Assembly: GCA_040386155.1 (NCBI GenBank)
Contig: JAZKFZ010000005.1
Span: forward strand, 384,966-448,965
Source: M0103 sp040386155
Lineage (GTDB): Bacteria > Bacteroidota > Bacteroidia > Flavobacteriales_D > Crocinitomicaceae
Direction of reading: 5' to 3'
DNA: 64,000 nt
Part shown: positions 8,592 to 16,482 of the stretch, piece by piece
How positions within the stretch are numbered: position 1 is the first letter of the stretch
How the letters are laid out: every line of letters starts with the position of its first letter
The notes under the pieces: model-generated
What the model was told of the DNA's origin: nothing
Database searches by the model: none
Seen by the model: only the letters and a program-made list of their open reading frames with translations
Position numbers and translations under genes: made by a program

Positions 8592-10424
8592 ATGAAAAAA
8601 AGTTTACTAGGACTGGCAGTTTTTTTGTTGACCATTTTCACAACAAATGCACAAACGGTAGGAGAATTTAAAATCAAAAATCTAGATATCAATAATGAGC
8701 AATCTGATATGGGGATCTCGTTTTACCACCATGGTAGAGTTGTTTTTGCCTCCACTCGTCCGTCTTCTCGCACAGTATACAGAGAGTGGAAAGACAGTAA
8801 ATTACCCTACTACGACATGTACATGTCGAACATTATTGACACCACGCAACTTGACGAACCTTTATTAGTTGATTGGCCTTTGAGTAAAGAATATAATGAG
8901 GGACCTTCTACATTTACAGCAGATGGTACCTTCATGGTATTTACAGTAAATAACTACGATGCAGAGGGAGTAAAAACCTTGAAACTAATGTCAAGTATTT
9001 TGAATTCTAAGGGCTGGGGGAAACCTGTAGACCTACCATTTAACAATGTTTCTTTTAATGTTGGTCATCCTTCACTTTCATACGATGGTCACACCATGTA
9101 TTTTGCTTCAAATATGCCTGGAGGTCAGGGTGGAGTTGATATTTGGAAAGTTAATAGAACAGTAGAAGGCGTTTGGGGATACCCAGAAAATTTAGGTCCG
9201 ACTATTAACACAAAAGAAAACGAATTATTCCCCTTCATTCATTCTTCAGGACTTTTGTTCTTCTCTTCGAACGGTAGAGGTGGTTTGGGCGGATTGGATG
9301 TATTTGTTACCAATCTAAGTCGAGGAGGAACATCTGTTCAAGCCTTGGCTGCTCCTGTTAATTCTTCGGCAGATGATTTTTCGTTTATTCTTGCTGAGAA
9401 TCAAACAACAGGGTTCTTTGCTTCCAATCGAGAAGATGGAAAAGGGGCAGATGATTTATATTCATTCAAAAATAATGGAGAATTTAAGACTGGTACAGCT
9501 TTAAAAGGAGTGGTATCAGATGCTAGTGGTACACCAATGGAAAAAACAATTGTTGAGTTGCAAGACGAAGCAGGTAATATTATTGCTACTACTACTACTG
9601 ATGCTAATGGTAATTATAATTTTGATGTTGAACCTGGTAAGAAGTACATAATTGTTGCTAAAAAAGAGGGTTACTTTGACACTATTGAGCCATTAGTTAT
9701 ACCAGAAGGCGAAAAAGAAGTTATTAAAGACATCACAATTGCAAAAATGGTAAAAATGGCACTGATTGGTCGAGTTACAGACAATTCAACCGGCTACGCT
9801 ATTGCAGGAGCTAAGGTGACAGTTTTTGACAATGCAAGCAAAATTAAGCAAATTTACACAACAGATAGTAACGGTTCATTCAGACATCCAATGAATGATA
9901 AAAAACTAAATGAAAATGCGGTGATTGATTTCCAATTGGAAGCGACAAATTACTTAACGGTTACAAGAACCTACAAACGTGTCTTAGATCATGAGGGGGA
10001 TTATAACCTTTCTTTAGAGTCGAATACAAAAATGGATAAAATTCAAACAGGTGTAACTCGTTTGGAGCAATTGATTGACGTGAAACCAATCTATTATGAT
10101 CTTGGTTCATCAGAAATTCGTCCCGATGCGGCAAAAGAACTCGATAAAATCGTAAAGGTTATGGAGGAAAACCCTACCTTGGAAATCGAGCTTGGATCGC
10201 ACACTGATAGTCGAGGTAGCGATGAAAACAATCAAATACTTTCCACTTCGCGAGCTGAAAGTGCAGCACAATATATAAAAATGCGCATCACAAATCCACA
10301 ACGTATTTTTGGTAAAGGATATGGTGAATCAAAGTTATTGAACAAGTGTAAAAATAATGTTCAATGTACCGATCAAGAACATGAGAAAAATAGACGAACT
10401 GAGTTCAAAATTGTACGAATGTAA
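8592..10424 (+). CDS. OmpA family protein with PD40 propeller and carboxypeptidase-regulatory-like domains
   Basis: I start at MKKSLLGLAVFLLTIFTTNAQ, a signal peptide; 19 further in-frame codons upstream would overlap porP and spoil it. Residues about 60-300 carry PD40-type blades (GHPSLSYDGHTMYFASNMPGG, ELFPFIHSSGLLFFSSNGR). About 305-385 and 390-480 are CarboxypepD_reg-like beta sandwiches (GVVSDASGTPMEKTIVELQD). The C-terminal 130 residues are an OmpA peptidoglycan-binding domain (IYYDLGSSEIRPDAAKELDKI, LGSHTDSRGSDENNQILS, RRTEFKI). The architecture matches the T9SS-associated PorE-like family that ties outer-membrane parts to the cell wall. Last gene of the adhesin unit; a strong terminator follows. 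Confidence 0.92.
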   Translation: MKKSLLGLAVFLLTIFTTNAQTVGEFKIKNLDINNEQSDMGISFYHHGRVVFASTRPSSRTVYREWKDSKLPYYDMYMSNIIDTTQLDEPLLVDWPLSKEYNEGPSTFTADGTFMVFTVNNYDAEGVKTLKLMSSILNSKGWGKPVDLPFNNVSFNVGHPSLSYDGHTMYFASNMPGGQGGVDIWKVNRTVEGVWGYPENLGPTINTKENELFPFIHSSGLLFFSSNGRGGLGGLDVFVTNLSRGGTSVQALAAPVNSSADDFSFILAENQTTGFFASNREDGKGADDLYSFKNNGEFKTGTALKGVVSDASGTPMEKTIVELQDEAGNIIATTTTDANGNYNFDVEPGKKYIIVAKKEGYFDTIEPLVIPEGEKEVIKDITIAKMVKMALIGRVTDNSTGYAIAGAKVTVFDNASKIKQIYTTDSNGSFRHPMNDKKLNENAVIDFQLEATNYLTVTRTYKRVLDHEGDYNLSLESNTKMDKIQTGVTRLEQLIDVKPIYYDLGSSEIRPDAAKELDKIVKVMEENPTLEIELGSHTDSRGSDENNQILSTSRAESAAQYIKMRITNPQRIFGKGYGESKLLNKCKNNVQCTDQEHEKNRRTEFKIVRM

Positions 10425-10471
10425 GTCTAATAACGAAGCTGATGAACAGCAATGTTAGTCCTTAATAAAAC

Positions 10472-10504
10472 AAAAAAAACTGCTCAATTGAGCAGTTTTT
10501 TTTT
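10472..10504 (+). terminator. Rho-independent terminator of the adhesin-PorP-OmpA operon
   Basis: ACTGCTCAATTGAGCAGT is an almost perfect palindrome flanked by eight A residues on the left and nine T residues on the right. It closes the unit that begins near 5502. Confidence 0.85.
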
Positions 10505-10527
10505 GTTTAGACAAACGGTTTTTTGAG

Positions 10528-10535
10528 TACATTCG
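10528..10535 (+). promoter_or_regulatory. Possible promoter TACATTCG for the lipoprotein gene
   Basis: One mismatch to TAnnTTTG, 32 bp upstream of the start codon and directly after the terminator of the previous unit. The same octamer occurs at 5629-5636. Confidence 0.35.
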
Positions 10536-10567
10536 TCTATAGTACAAACTCAATATACTTTACTACT

Positions 10568-11251
10568 ATGAAAAAAATTGCCCTATTTTCCTTTGCTATA
10601 TTGTTTCTCATTGCCACTTCGTGTGGAAAACATAAAAAATTCAATGAAGGAGATGCCGTTGAATTTATGGAATATGCCATTAATGACAGTGGTGATGGCG
10701 TTGCAAAGCAAGCTGGAGATTTAGCGAAAGACTTAGATGATGTAATTTCTTTGCTGCCGTGTGGAACAACAAAGGACACTACTATTCATTTTATGCTTTC
10801 GGGTACCAATACAGCCCATTACACGTTCGAACGCCACTATGAATTGGTTTGTGGAGCAGATACCAGCATTACTTGTTCAGGAACACACGATGGTTATTTT
10901 GAAAGTTCACGGATGCGTGTCGATAATACTGGCGCTCGAAACTGGACCACCACTGGAATTGGAACGACCTATAACAACTACACGTTCAATGGAAAATCGA
11001 ATGGAAATGGAACTTGGGAATCAAAAGTTGGCCGCAATACAACAACAAATACTTCATGGAACATTACAAGTTCAAACGTAATCATTCAAAAAGGAACACG
11101 AAAAATTACAGGAGGAACAGGAGCTTTTACATTAATTGCAGATGTTGTTGACGGTGATTCTTTTACTTTTTCTGGAACCATCACTTTTAATGGGGATGAC
11201 ACTGCAACAATTGTGATCAATGGAAACTCGTATACGATTGAGATTTATTAA
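10568..11251 (+). CDS. Predicted lipoprotein of unknown function (227 aa)
   Basis: The start is the ATG giving MKKIALFSFAILFLIATSCGK, a type II signal peptide with lipobox ATSC and Cys 19 or so as the lipidated residue; 15 upstream in-frame codons lack sense as a signal. The mature protein has four further cysteines in pairs (LLPCGTT, LVCGADTSITCSG) and a Thr/Asn/Gly-rich beta-strand C-terminal half (GNGTWESKVGRNTTTNTSW). No family recognised. It is a single-gene unit between two terminators, with its own likely promoter. Confidence 0.7.
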   Translation: MKKIALFSFAILFLIATSCGKHKKFNEGDAVEFMEYAINDSGDGVAKQAGDLAKDLDDVISLLPCGTTKDTTIHFMLSGTNTAHYTFERHYELVCGADTSITCSGTHDGYFESSRMRVDNTGARNWTTTGIGTTYNNYTFNGKSNGNGTWESKVGRNTTTNTSWNITSSNVIIQKGTRKITGGTGAFTLIADVVDGDSFTFSGTITFNGDDTATIVINGNSYTIEIY

Positions 11252-11278
11252 ATCAAAAAGTCTTGTGATTTACAAAAC

Positions 11279-11313
11279 AAAAAAGCCCTCATGATTGCTC
11301 ATGAGGGCTTTTT
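11279..11313. terminator. Bidirectional terminator between the lipoprotein gene and ahcY
   Basis: AAGCCCTCATGA, loop TTGC, TCATGAGGGCTT is a perfect 12-bp stem with A-tract on one side and T-tract on the other. It lies between two convergent genes and can stop both. Confidence 0.88.
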
Positions 11314-11328
11314 CTTACATATAAACTC

Positions 11329-12642
11329 TTAATATCTGTAAGTATCTGATTTGTAAGGACCATCAACTGTAACATTGATATACGCTGCTTGATCTTCTGA
11401 CAAAACATCTAACTCAACACCAATTTTTGCAAGGTGCAAACGTGCTACTTTTTCATCCAAGTGCTTTGGTAAAACGTACACTTGATTTTCGTAGTTCGCA
11501 CTGTTTTGCCACAACTCTAATTGTGCCAATGTTTGATTCGTAAATGAGTTCGACATAACGAAAGAAGGGTGCCCTGTAGCACAACCTAAATTCACTAAAC
11601 GACCTTCCGCCAAAATAATCACTTCCTTGCCGTTTACATTGTAAATATCCACTTGTGGTTTCACTTCAATTTTTGATGCACCGTGATTTTTGTTCAACCA
11701 TGCCATATCGATTTCATTGTCGAAGTGACCAATATTACAAACAATCGTTTTGTCTCTCATATTCTCAAAATGACGACCCACGATGATGTCCTTGTTTCCT
11801 GTAGTGGTAACAACGATATCCGCACGACCAATTACATTGTCCAATTTTTTAACTTCAAAACCGTCCATTGCAGCTTGCAATGCACAAATTGGGTCGATCT
11901 CTGTAACAACTACACGAGCACCAGCACCACGTAAAGAAGCGGCTGAACCTTTACCTACGTCACCGTAACCACAAACAACAGCTACTTTTCCAGCCATCAT
12001 AACGTCTGTTGCACGACGGATAGAATCAACTAATGATTCTTTACATCCGTATTTGTTATCGAATTTTGATTTAGTTACTGAATCATTTACATTGATTGCA
12101 GGCATTACCAATGTTCCGTTTTTCACACGGTCATGCAAACGTAAAACTCCTGTTGTAGTTTCTTCAGACAATCCTTTAATTCCTGCAGTTAACTCTGGGA
12201 AACGATCAAAAACCATGTTTGTTAAATCACCTCCATCGTCAAGTATCATATTCAATGGCTTACCATCTTCGAATGCAAAAATTGTTTGCTCAATACACCA
12301 ATCAAATTCTTCTTCGTTCATACCTTTCCAAGCAAAAACTGGAATTCCTGCTGCTGCAATTGCTGCCGCTGCATGATCTTGTGTAGAGAAAATGTTACAA
12401 GAAGACCAAGTAACTTCTGCTCCTAAATCGATCAATGTTTCAATTAATACTGCTGTTTGAATTGTCATGTGTAAACAACCTGCAATACGAGCTCCAGCCA
12501 ATGGCTTTTTACCTGCAAATTCTTCACGTAAGGACATCAAACCTGGCATTTCAGCCTCTGCTAATGTAATTTCTTTTCTTCCCCATTCAGCTAAGCTGAT
12601 GTCTTTGACTTTGTAAGCCAGTTTTTCCATTGTATTGCTCAT
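11329..12642 (-). CDS. ahcY: Adenosylhomocysteinase (S-adenosylhomocysteine hydrolase)
   Basis: The enzyme reversibly hydrolyses S-adenosylhomocysteine to adenosine and homocysteine, using tightly bound NAD, and so removes the inhibitor of methyltransferases. The 437 residues align end to end with the family: GCLHMTIQTAVLIETL, the substrate region PAINVNDSVTKSKFDNKYGC (residues 181-200), the NAD-binding GYGDVGKG (225-232), NIGHFDNEIDM, and the family C-terminus PYKSDTYRY with the Lys and Tyr that reach the neighbouring subunit. It stands alone as a cytoplasmic housekeeping gene, with a TAAATTTG promoter box 30 bp upstream. Confidence 0.97.
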   Translation of the reverse strand: MSNTMEKLAYKVKDISLAEWGRKEITLAEAEMPGLMSLREEFAGKKPLAGARIAGCLHMTIQTAVLIETLIDLGAEVTWSSCNIFSTQDHAAAAIAAAGIPVFAWKGMNEEEFDWCIEQTIFAFEDGKPLNMILDDGGDLTNMVFDRFPELTAGIKGLSEETTTGVLRLHDRVKNGTLVMPAINVNDSVTKSKFDNKYGCKESLVDSIRRATDVMMAGKVAVVCGYGDVGKGSAASLRGAGARVVVTEIDPICALQAAMDGFEVKKLDNVIGRADIVVTTTGNKDIIVGRHFENMRDKTIVCNIGHFDNEIDMAWLNKNHGASKIEVKPQVDIYNVNGKEVIILAEGRLVNLGCATGHPSFVMSNSFTNQTLAQLELWQNSANYENQVYVLPKHLDEKVARLHLAKIGVELDVLSEDQAAYINVTVDGPYKSDTYRY

Positions 12643-12671
12643 AAATTAATTTGCTATTTCTAAATCGATTA

Positions 12672-12679
12672 CAAATTTA
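12672..12679 (-). promoter_or_regulatory. Promoter -7 box TAAATTTG for ahcY
   Basis: Exact match to TAnnTTTG on the minus strand, 30 bp upstream of the ATG, predicting a leader of about 24 nt. The -33 region is AT-rich without an exact TTTG. Confidence 0.5.
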
Positions 12680-12761
12680 CGAAGGAAGTTTGTGAAATAA
12701 AAATTTGAAATCAAACTAATTATTTTTTCAAATAGTATAATTTCTTATTCAGCACTTTGTC

Positions 12762-15017
12762 TTAAAAAAAAACCGAAAAATGCATTCTTAAAAATAACGG
12801 AGTTCCAGGTGTGAAATGAATTTCTTCCACAGAAGCTATTTCTCCACTTAGTCGACTTTCTGTGAGAAATTGCGTTTCCTTCCACTTTGTATTAAGCATA
12901 TTTTGAATAGAAATTCCTGCTTCAAATCGCTTTGCAGTGAAATTAACTGCTAAATCAAGAATAAAATAACCTTTTGCTTGAATTGTGTTTGCTTCATTAG
13001 CCGCTCTATCAGCCATGTAACGGTACCTCAAACTACCATTTAAGCCTTTTTGTTTTTTGTATGTAATTCCGCCAACACTAGTAATGGCCGGAGCTAAAGG
13101 CAAATAACTCTCGTTGGAAGGAACATCAAGAGCACGAGGTTTGGCTAAGCTTAAATTTGCATCTGCAAAAAGTCCTGAGAGGATTTCATAACGAACAGTT
13201 AAGTCGTATCCAAATCTTCTGGTTTGACCGCCAGCTTCCACCACACCTTCATCACCTACATAAATAAACTCCTGGTCTAACCACAAATACCACAATGCTG
13301 TTTGAATTATTGCTTTTTTACCTATTTTAAAAACACCTCCAAAATCAGATCCGTAAGCAGGTGGAAGGACTTTTTTTCCATTTTGTTGCACAGCCACCCG
13401 CGTATCATTACTGTGAAATCCTCTTCCATTCAATAAATACAATTGAACATTCCGATTAATTTTATAATTCAAATTGACTTTTGGAGATAAAATTCCAGCT
13501 TGTGCGTTGCTTCGCGTCTGGGTCAAATGATCAAAGTATCTATTATCAAAATAGTCATAGCGAATAGCAACCGTGAGGTCAAATTTTGAGCTAAACTCAA
13601 TTTTTTGAGAATAAAACGCTCCGACATTCAACTCATTAACATCACCGAGCATCACGTTACTTATGCTAATTGATCTGTTTTTTGTTCTTGATAATTCTAC
13701 ATCATCAATATTATCATAACGAATTTGAACACCTGCTTTTGTTTCTGTTTTGAAACGACCAATTGAATATTGTTTTGAGTAACTTGAATTATATCCTATA
13801 ATGTCTCGATTTTCTTTTTGCCGAATTTGATCTCCATTCACACTGTCATTGGCGAAAAATGTAAAGTTTGAATATAACTCAAAATTGTAATTTGAATAAA
13901 AAAGTTGATTAGAAAATCTCCCTCCTTTTTTGAGATTGGTTAACAATTCAAGGTTCGCATTGTAACGTGATGTTGAACCTCCCTCCGTATTGTCGATTGC
14001 ACCATAAAACCCTATTATGCCACGTTCAATTGCTCGTTCAGGAATTTGCCCCGAAGCCAACCATGTACTAGTAAATCCAGTCAATGACGCTGTCAAATTA
14101 TTTTTTCTCCCAAGTTTACCATGATATTTCAAGGTTCCATTGAACCGACTGAAATTTTGGGGACTATCAAAAAAGTTGTTTGAATAATAGGCCTCTCCAG
14201 CAAAAAACAAACTTTGGTTTCTTGACTCGCCTTTGATTGGGAGTAAATTAATTGCTGTGACTGCGCGATAGGTATCGAATTGTCCACCTTCAATCTTCAC
14301 AAAGTTCTTATCAAGGTAGTCTTTGGTCTTGAATTCTACAAAACCTGCTGTTGTAAAATTACCTTTCTCGGCAAAATAGGGACCTTTGTTGAAATCAACT
14401 CGATCAATCATTTCAGGAATTATGAAATGTAAGTCGGCATATCCTTGTCCGTGTGCATGACTCACCATATTCACAGGCATTCCATCCACCGTAATATTTA
14501 CATCAGTTCCATGGTCAATATCAAAGCCACGCAAGAAGATTTGCTCCGCCTTGCCTCCTCCTGCATGTTGCCCAATGAATAACCCAGGTACTGTTCTCAA
14601 TACTTCCTGCGAATTTGTAAATGGTCGAAGATGCAAATCAAGTTGATTCATTGTATTGAAGAAATTTTTATTTCCCTCAGCAACCACCACCACTTCTTCC
14701 ATCCGAGATTCATTTTGTGTTAAAAAAATAGTAGGAGATTTAGAAATATCAACAAGGTCTAAATCAATTGATTTGTTAATATACCCGAAACTTCTTAAAG
14801 CTAATGATTCAGTCCCCTTTGGTAAATCAGTAAGATTCACAAAGCCGTTTTCATCACTAATTTGAACAAAATCAGCTGCTTCCACCACAACAAAATTTAT
14901 CGGATTTCTATTTGTGTTATCTACCACAATGATGCCTGAAAGTTGTGCATTCACTGGAATAGTCAAAAATAGCAGTATCAATGAAAAAAACGCTTTGGCA
15001 ATGGTGAGTTGATTCAT
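12762..15017 (-). CDS. TonB-dependent outer-membrane receptor
   Basis: 751 aa with signal peptide MNQLTIAKAFFSLILLFLTIPVNAQ and a CarboxypepD_reg-like domain at about 25-105 (GIIVVDNTNRNPINFVVVEA). The plug domain at about 108-230 contains EVLRTVPGLFIGQHAGGGKA and IFLRGFDIDHGTDVNITVDG, with a His-rich stretch VNMVSHAHGQGYADLH. A 22-strand barrel follows, ending in aromatic HFSVFF. Such receptors take up scarce ligands using TonB energy. The plug histidines would suit a metal or metal-chelate ligand, but that is an inference. It is the last gene of a block with a TPR protein and two DUF4331 proteins, 64 bp after the TPR gene. No SusD partner is present, so a glycan role is less likely. Confidence 0.92.
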   Translation of the reverse strand: MNQLTIAKAFFSLILLFLTIPVNAQLSGIIVVDNTNRNPINFVVVEAADFVQISDENGFVNLTDLPKGTESLALRSFGYINKSIDLDLVDISKSPTIFLTQNESRMEEVVVVAEGNKNFFNTMNQLDLHLRPFTNSQEVLRTVPGLFIGQHAGGGKAEQIFLRGFDIDHGTDVNITVDGMPVNMVSHAHGQGYADLHFIIPEMIDRVDFNKGPYFAEKGNFTTAGFVEFKTKDYLDKNFVKIEGGQFDTYRAVTAINLLPIKGESRNQSLFFAGEAYYSNNFFDSPQNFSRFNGTLKYHGKLGRKNNLTASLTGFTSTWLASGQIPERAIERGIIGFYGAIDNTEGGSTSRYNANLELLTNLKKGGRFSNQLFYSNYNFELYSNFTFFANDSVNGDQIRQKENRDIIGYNSSYSKQYSIGRFKTETKAGVQIRYDNIDDVELSRTKNRSISISNVMLGDVNELNVGAFYSQKIEFSSKFDLTVAIRYDYFDNRYFDHLTQTRSNAQAGILSPKVNLNYKINRNVQLYLLNGRGFHSNDTRVAVQQNGKKVLPPAYGSDFGGVFKIGKKAIIQTALWYLWLDQEFIYVGDEGVVEAGGQTRRFGYDLTVRYEILSGLFADANLSLAKPRALDVPSNESYLPLAPAITSVGGITYKKQKGLNGSLRYRYMADRAANEANTIQAKGYFILDLAVNFTAKRFEAGISIQNMLNTKWKETQFLTESRLSGEIASVEEIHFTPGTPLFLRMHFSVFF

Positions 15018-15081
15018 GGCCTGAATTTTAATTAAATATTATTTAGTAGAAATCTATAGTAATGTTTCGATGAGATTGTAT

Positions 15082-16410
15082 TTACGCTGCCAGAAATTTC
15101 TTAGCACGTGCTACATAGATATGATTTTGGTAAGGATTTAATGTGATTGACGCTTCAATCATGTTTTTATCTTTGTTAATCAATCCCTTTAAACACATTA
15201 GATCAGCATCTTTTTTAGAAGTTTTCAATGCAACAGCGATGTGCTTTTTAGCATTTTTTGTGTCACCCATTCCGTAATAAGAGAATGCGAGTAATTTATT
15301 AACATCAATATTATTCGGACGATTTTTTAACTCCATTTTTCCATATTTCAAGGCTTCTTTGGGATTGTTCTTAAATTCAAGGATAAAAGATCCGTATTCT
15401 AAACTCATGTTGTGACCTGATTGGATGTCCTCTTGAAACATTTTTTCAATAGCAACGATTTGAGCTTTTACTTCAACATCCTTCCCTTGTGCTTTTTTCA
15501 AACGAGCTAGTTCGATTTTAAACCCTATTTCTGGTACAACTTCAAGGGCCTTGTTGTAGAGTGATACAGCTGCATCATAGTTACCTTTTTTACCTTCAAT
15601 TCTTGCTTGTCCAGCAATTGCGAAAGGATATCTTTCACGCTCAGAAAGGGCCGCTGTATAACAATAATTTGCACTATCAATTTCTCCAACACTTTCATAA
15701 ATATTTCCAAGGGTAATCATTGACCAACATTTGTATTCTGAGTATGGAGCTCCAGCTTCAATAGCCATGAGCATTGCCTTTTTACTTCCAGGAATGTCAC
15801 CATAAATTTCTCTTAGGTATGATGTTCGGGAGTACGATCTTAAATCTGGACGAATTTGCAACATCTTGTCACACAATTTTACTGCTTCATCGTAATTTCC
15901 AATTTCCACATTTGCATCTACTAAAACACCATAAATACCAGAATTAATGGCATTGATTTTTAAGGCCTGATTCGCTGTTACTAATGCTGCATTAAAATTA
16001 TGCTGGGATAATTGAACAGTCGCTTTGTAAAATAAGGCAGTAAATTTTTGATCTTCTGTTAAGGTGCCTGATTTCGACAATACTTCGTCTAGGGTACCTA
16101 ATGCTGCTGAATAATAGTACGGATGTTCTCCTGATACTCTCGCTTCATAAATATATATCTCTGAGATTTTTAATAAACTTTCACAGTTGCTTGAGTCTTT
16201 ACTATACTCTGCTTTTAATTTATCGAATTTCATTTGAATTTTTTGAAACTCATCGTAGGATAAATCTTTGTCTCTTTCTAGTAAATCTGCGAGTGAAAAA
16301 GCAACTTTTTCACTATTTTTCGAGCTATTAAAGCTATAAATTGTTGCTATGGATATACCTAGAACGGCAATAATAGCTAGGCCAATTATTCTTTTAGAAA
16401 TGTTTTTCAT
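15082..16410 (-). CDS. Membrane-anchored tetratricopeptide repeat protein
   Basis: I start at MKNISKRIIGLAIIAVLGISI, which gives one N-terminal membrane anchor; 23 in-frame codons upstream run through the terminator hairpin and are unlikely to be translated. About nine TPR units fill the remaining 400 residues (ALVTANQALKINAINSGIYG, DEAVKLCDKMLQIRPDLRSY, SANYCYTAALSERERYPFAI, DAAVSLYNKALEVVPEIGF). TPRs are protein-binding scaffolds. The protein lies between the DUF4331 genes and the TonB receptor and may link them at the envelope. No enzymatic motif is seen. Confidence 0.82.
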   Translation of the reverse strand: MKNISKRIIGLAIIAVLGISIATIYSFNSSKNSEKVAFSLADLLERDKDLSYDEFQKIQMKFDKLKAEYSKDSSNCESLLKISEIYIYEARVSGEHPYYYSAALGTLDEVLSKSGTLTEDQKFTALFYKATVQLSQHNFNAALVTANQALKINAINSGIYGVLVDANVEIGNYDEAVKLCDKMLQIRPDLRSYSRTSYLREIYGDIPGSKKAMLMAIEAGAPYSEYKCWSMITLGNIYESVGEIDSANYCYTAALSERERYPFAIAGQARIEGKKGNYDAAVSLYNKALEVVPEIGFKIELARLKKAQGKDVEVKAQIVAIEKMFQEDIQSGHNMSLEYGSFILEFKNNPKEALKYGKMELKNRPNNIDVNKLLAFSYYGMGDTKNAKKHIAVALKTSKKDADLMCLKGLINKDKNMIEASITLNPYQNHIYVARAKKFLAA

Positions 16411-16435
16411 AATTCTGCTTGTTAGTTGGTTTGGT

Positions 16436-16470
16436 AAAAAAGTGACGGGGCAGATCCCCGCCACTTTTCT
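16436..16470 (-). terminator. Terminator or attenuator after the DUF4331 pair
   Basis: AAAAGTGaCGGGG, loop CAGAT, CCCCGcCACTTTT forms a 12-bp stem with one mismatch, followed on the minus strand by six T residues. It lies just before the TPR gene start, so the DUF4331 genes can be expressed more strongly than the downstream TPR and receptor genes. Confidence 0.75.
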
Positions 16471-16482
16471 TCTTTTCAATTT

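Noticed and set aside
12053..12376. Long antisense ORF within ahcY
   Set aside because: It mirrors the codon structure of a firmly identified gene and has no recognisable product; the same applies to the antisense ORFs in lpdA, mfd and batA.
12762..15017. SusC-type receptor of a polysaccharide utilisation locus
   Set aside because: No SusD, no glycoside hydrolase, and 751 residues is shorter than typical SusC proteins; called only a TonB-dependent receptor.
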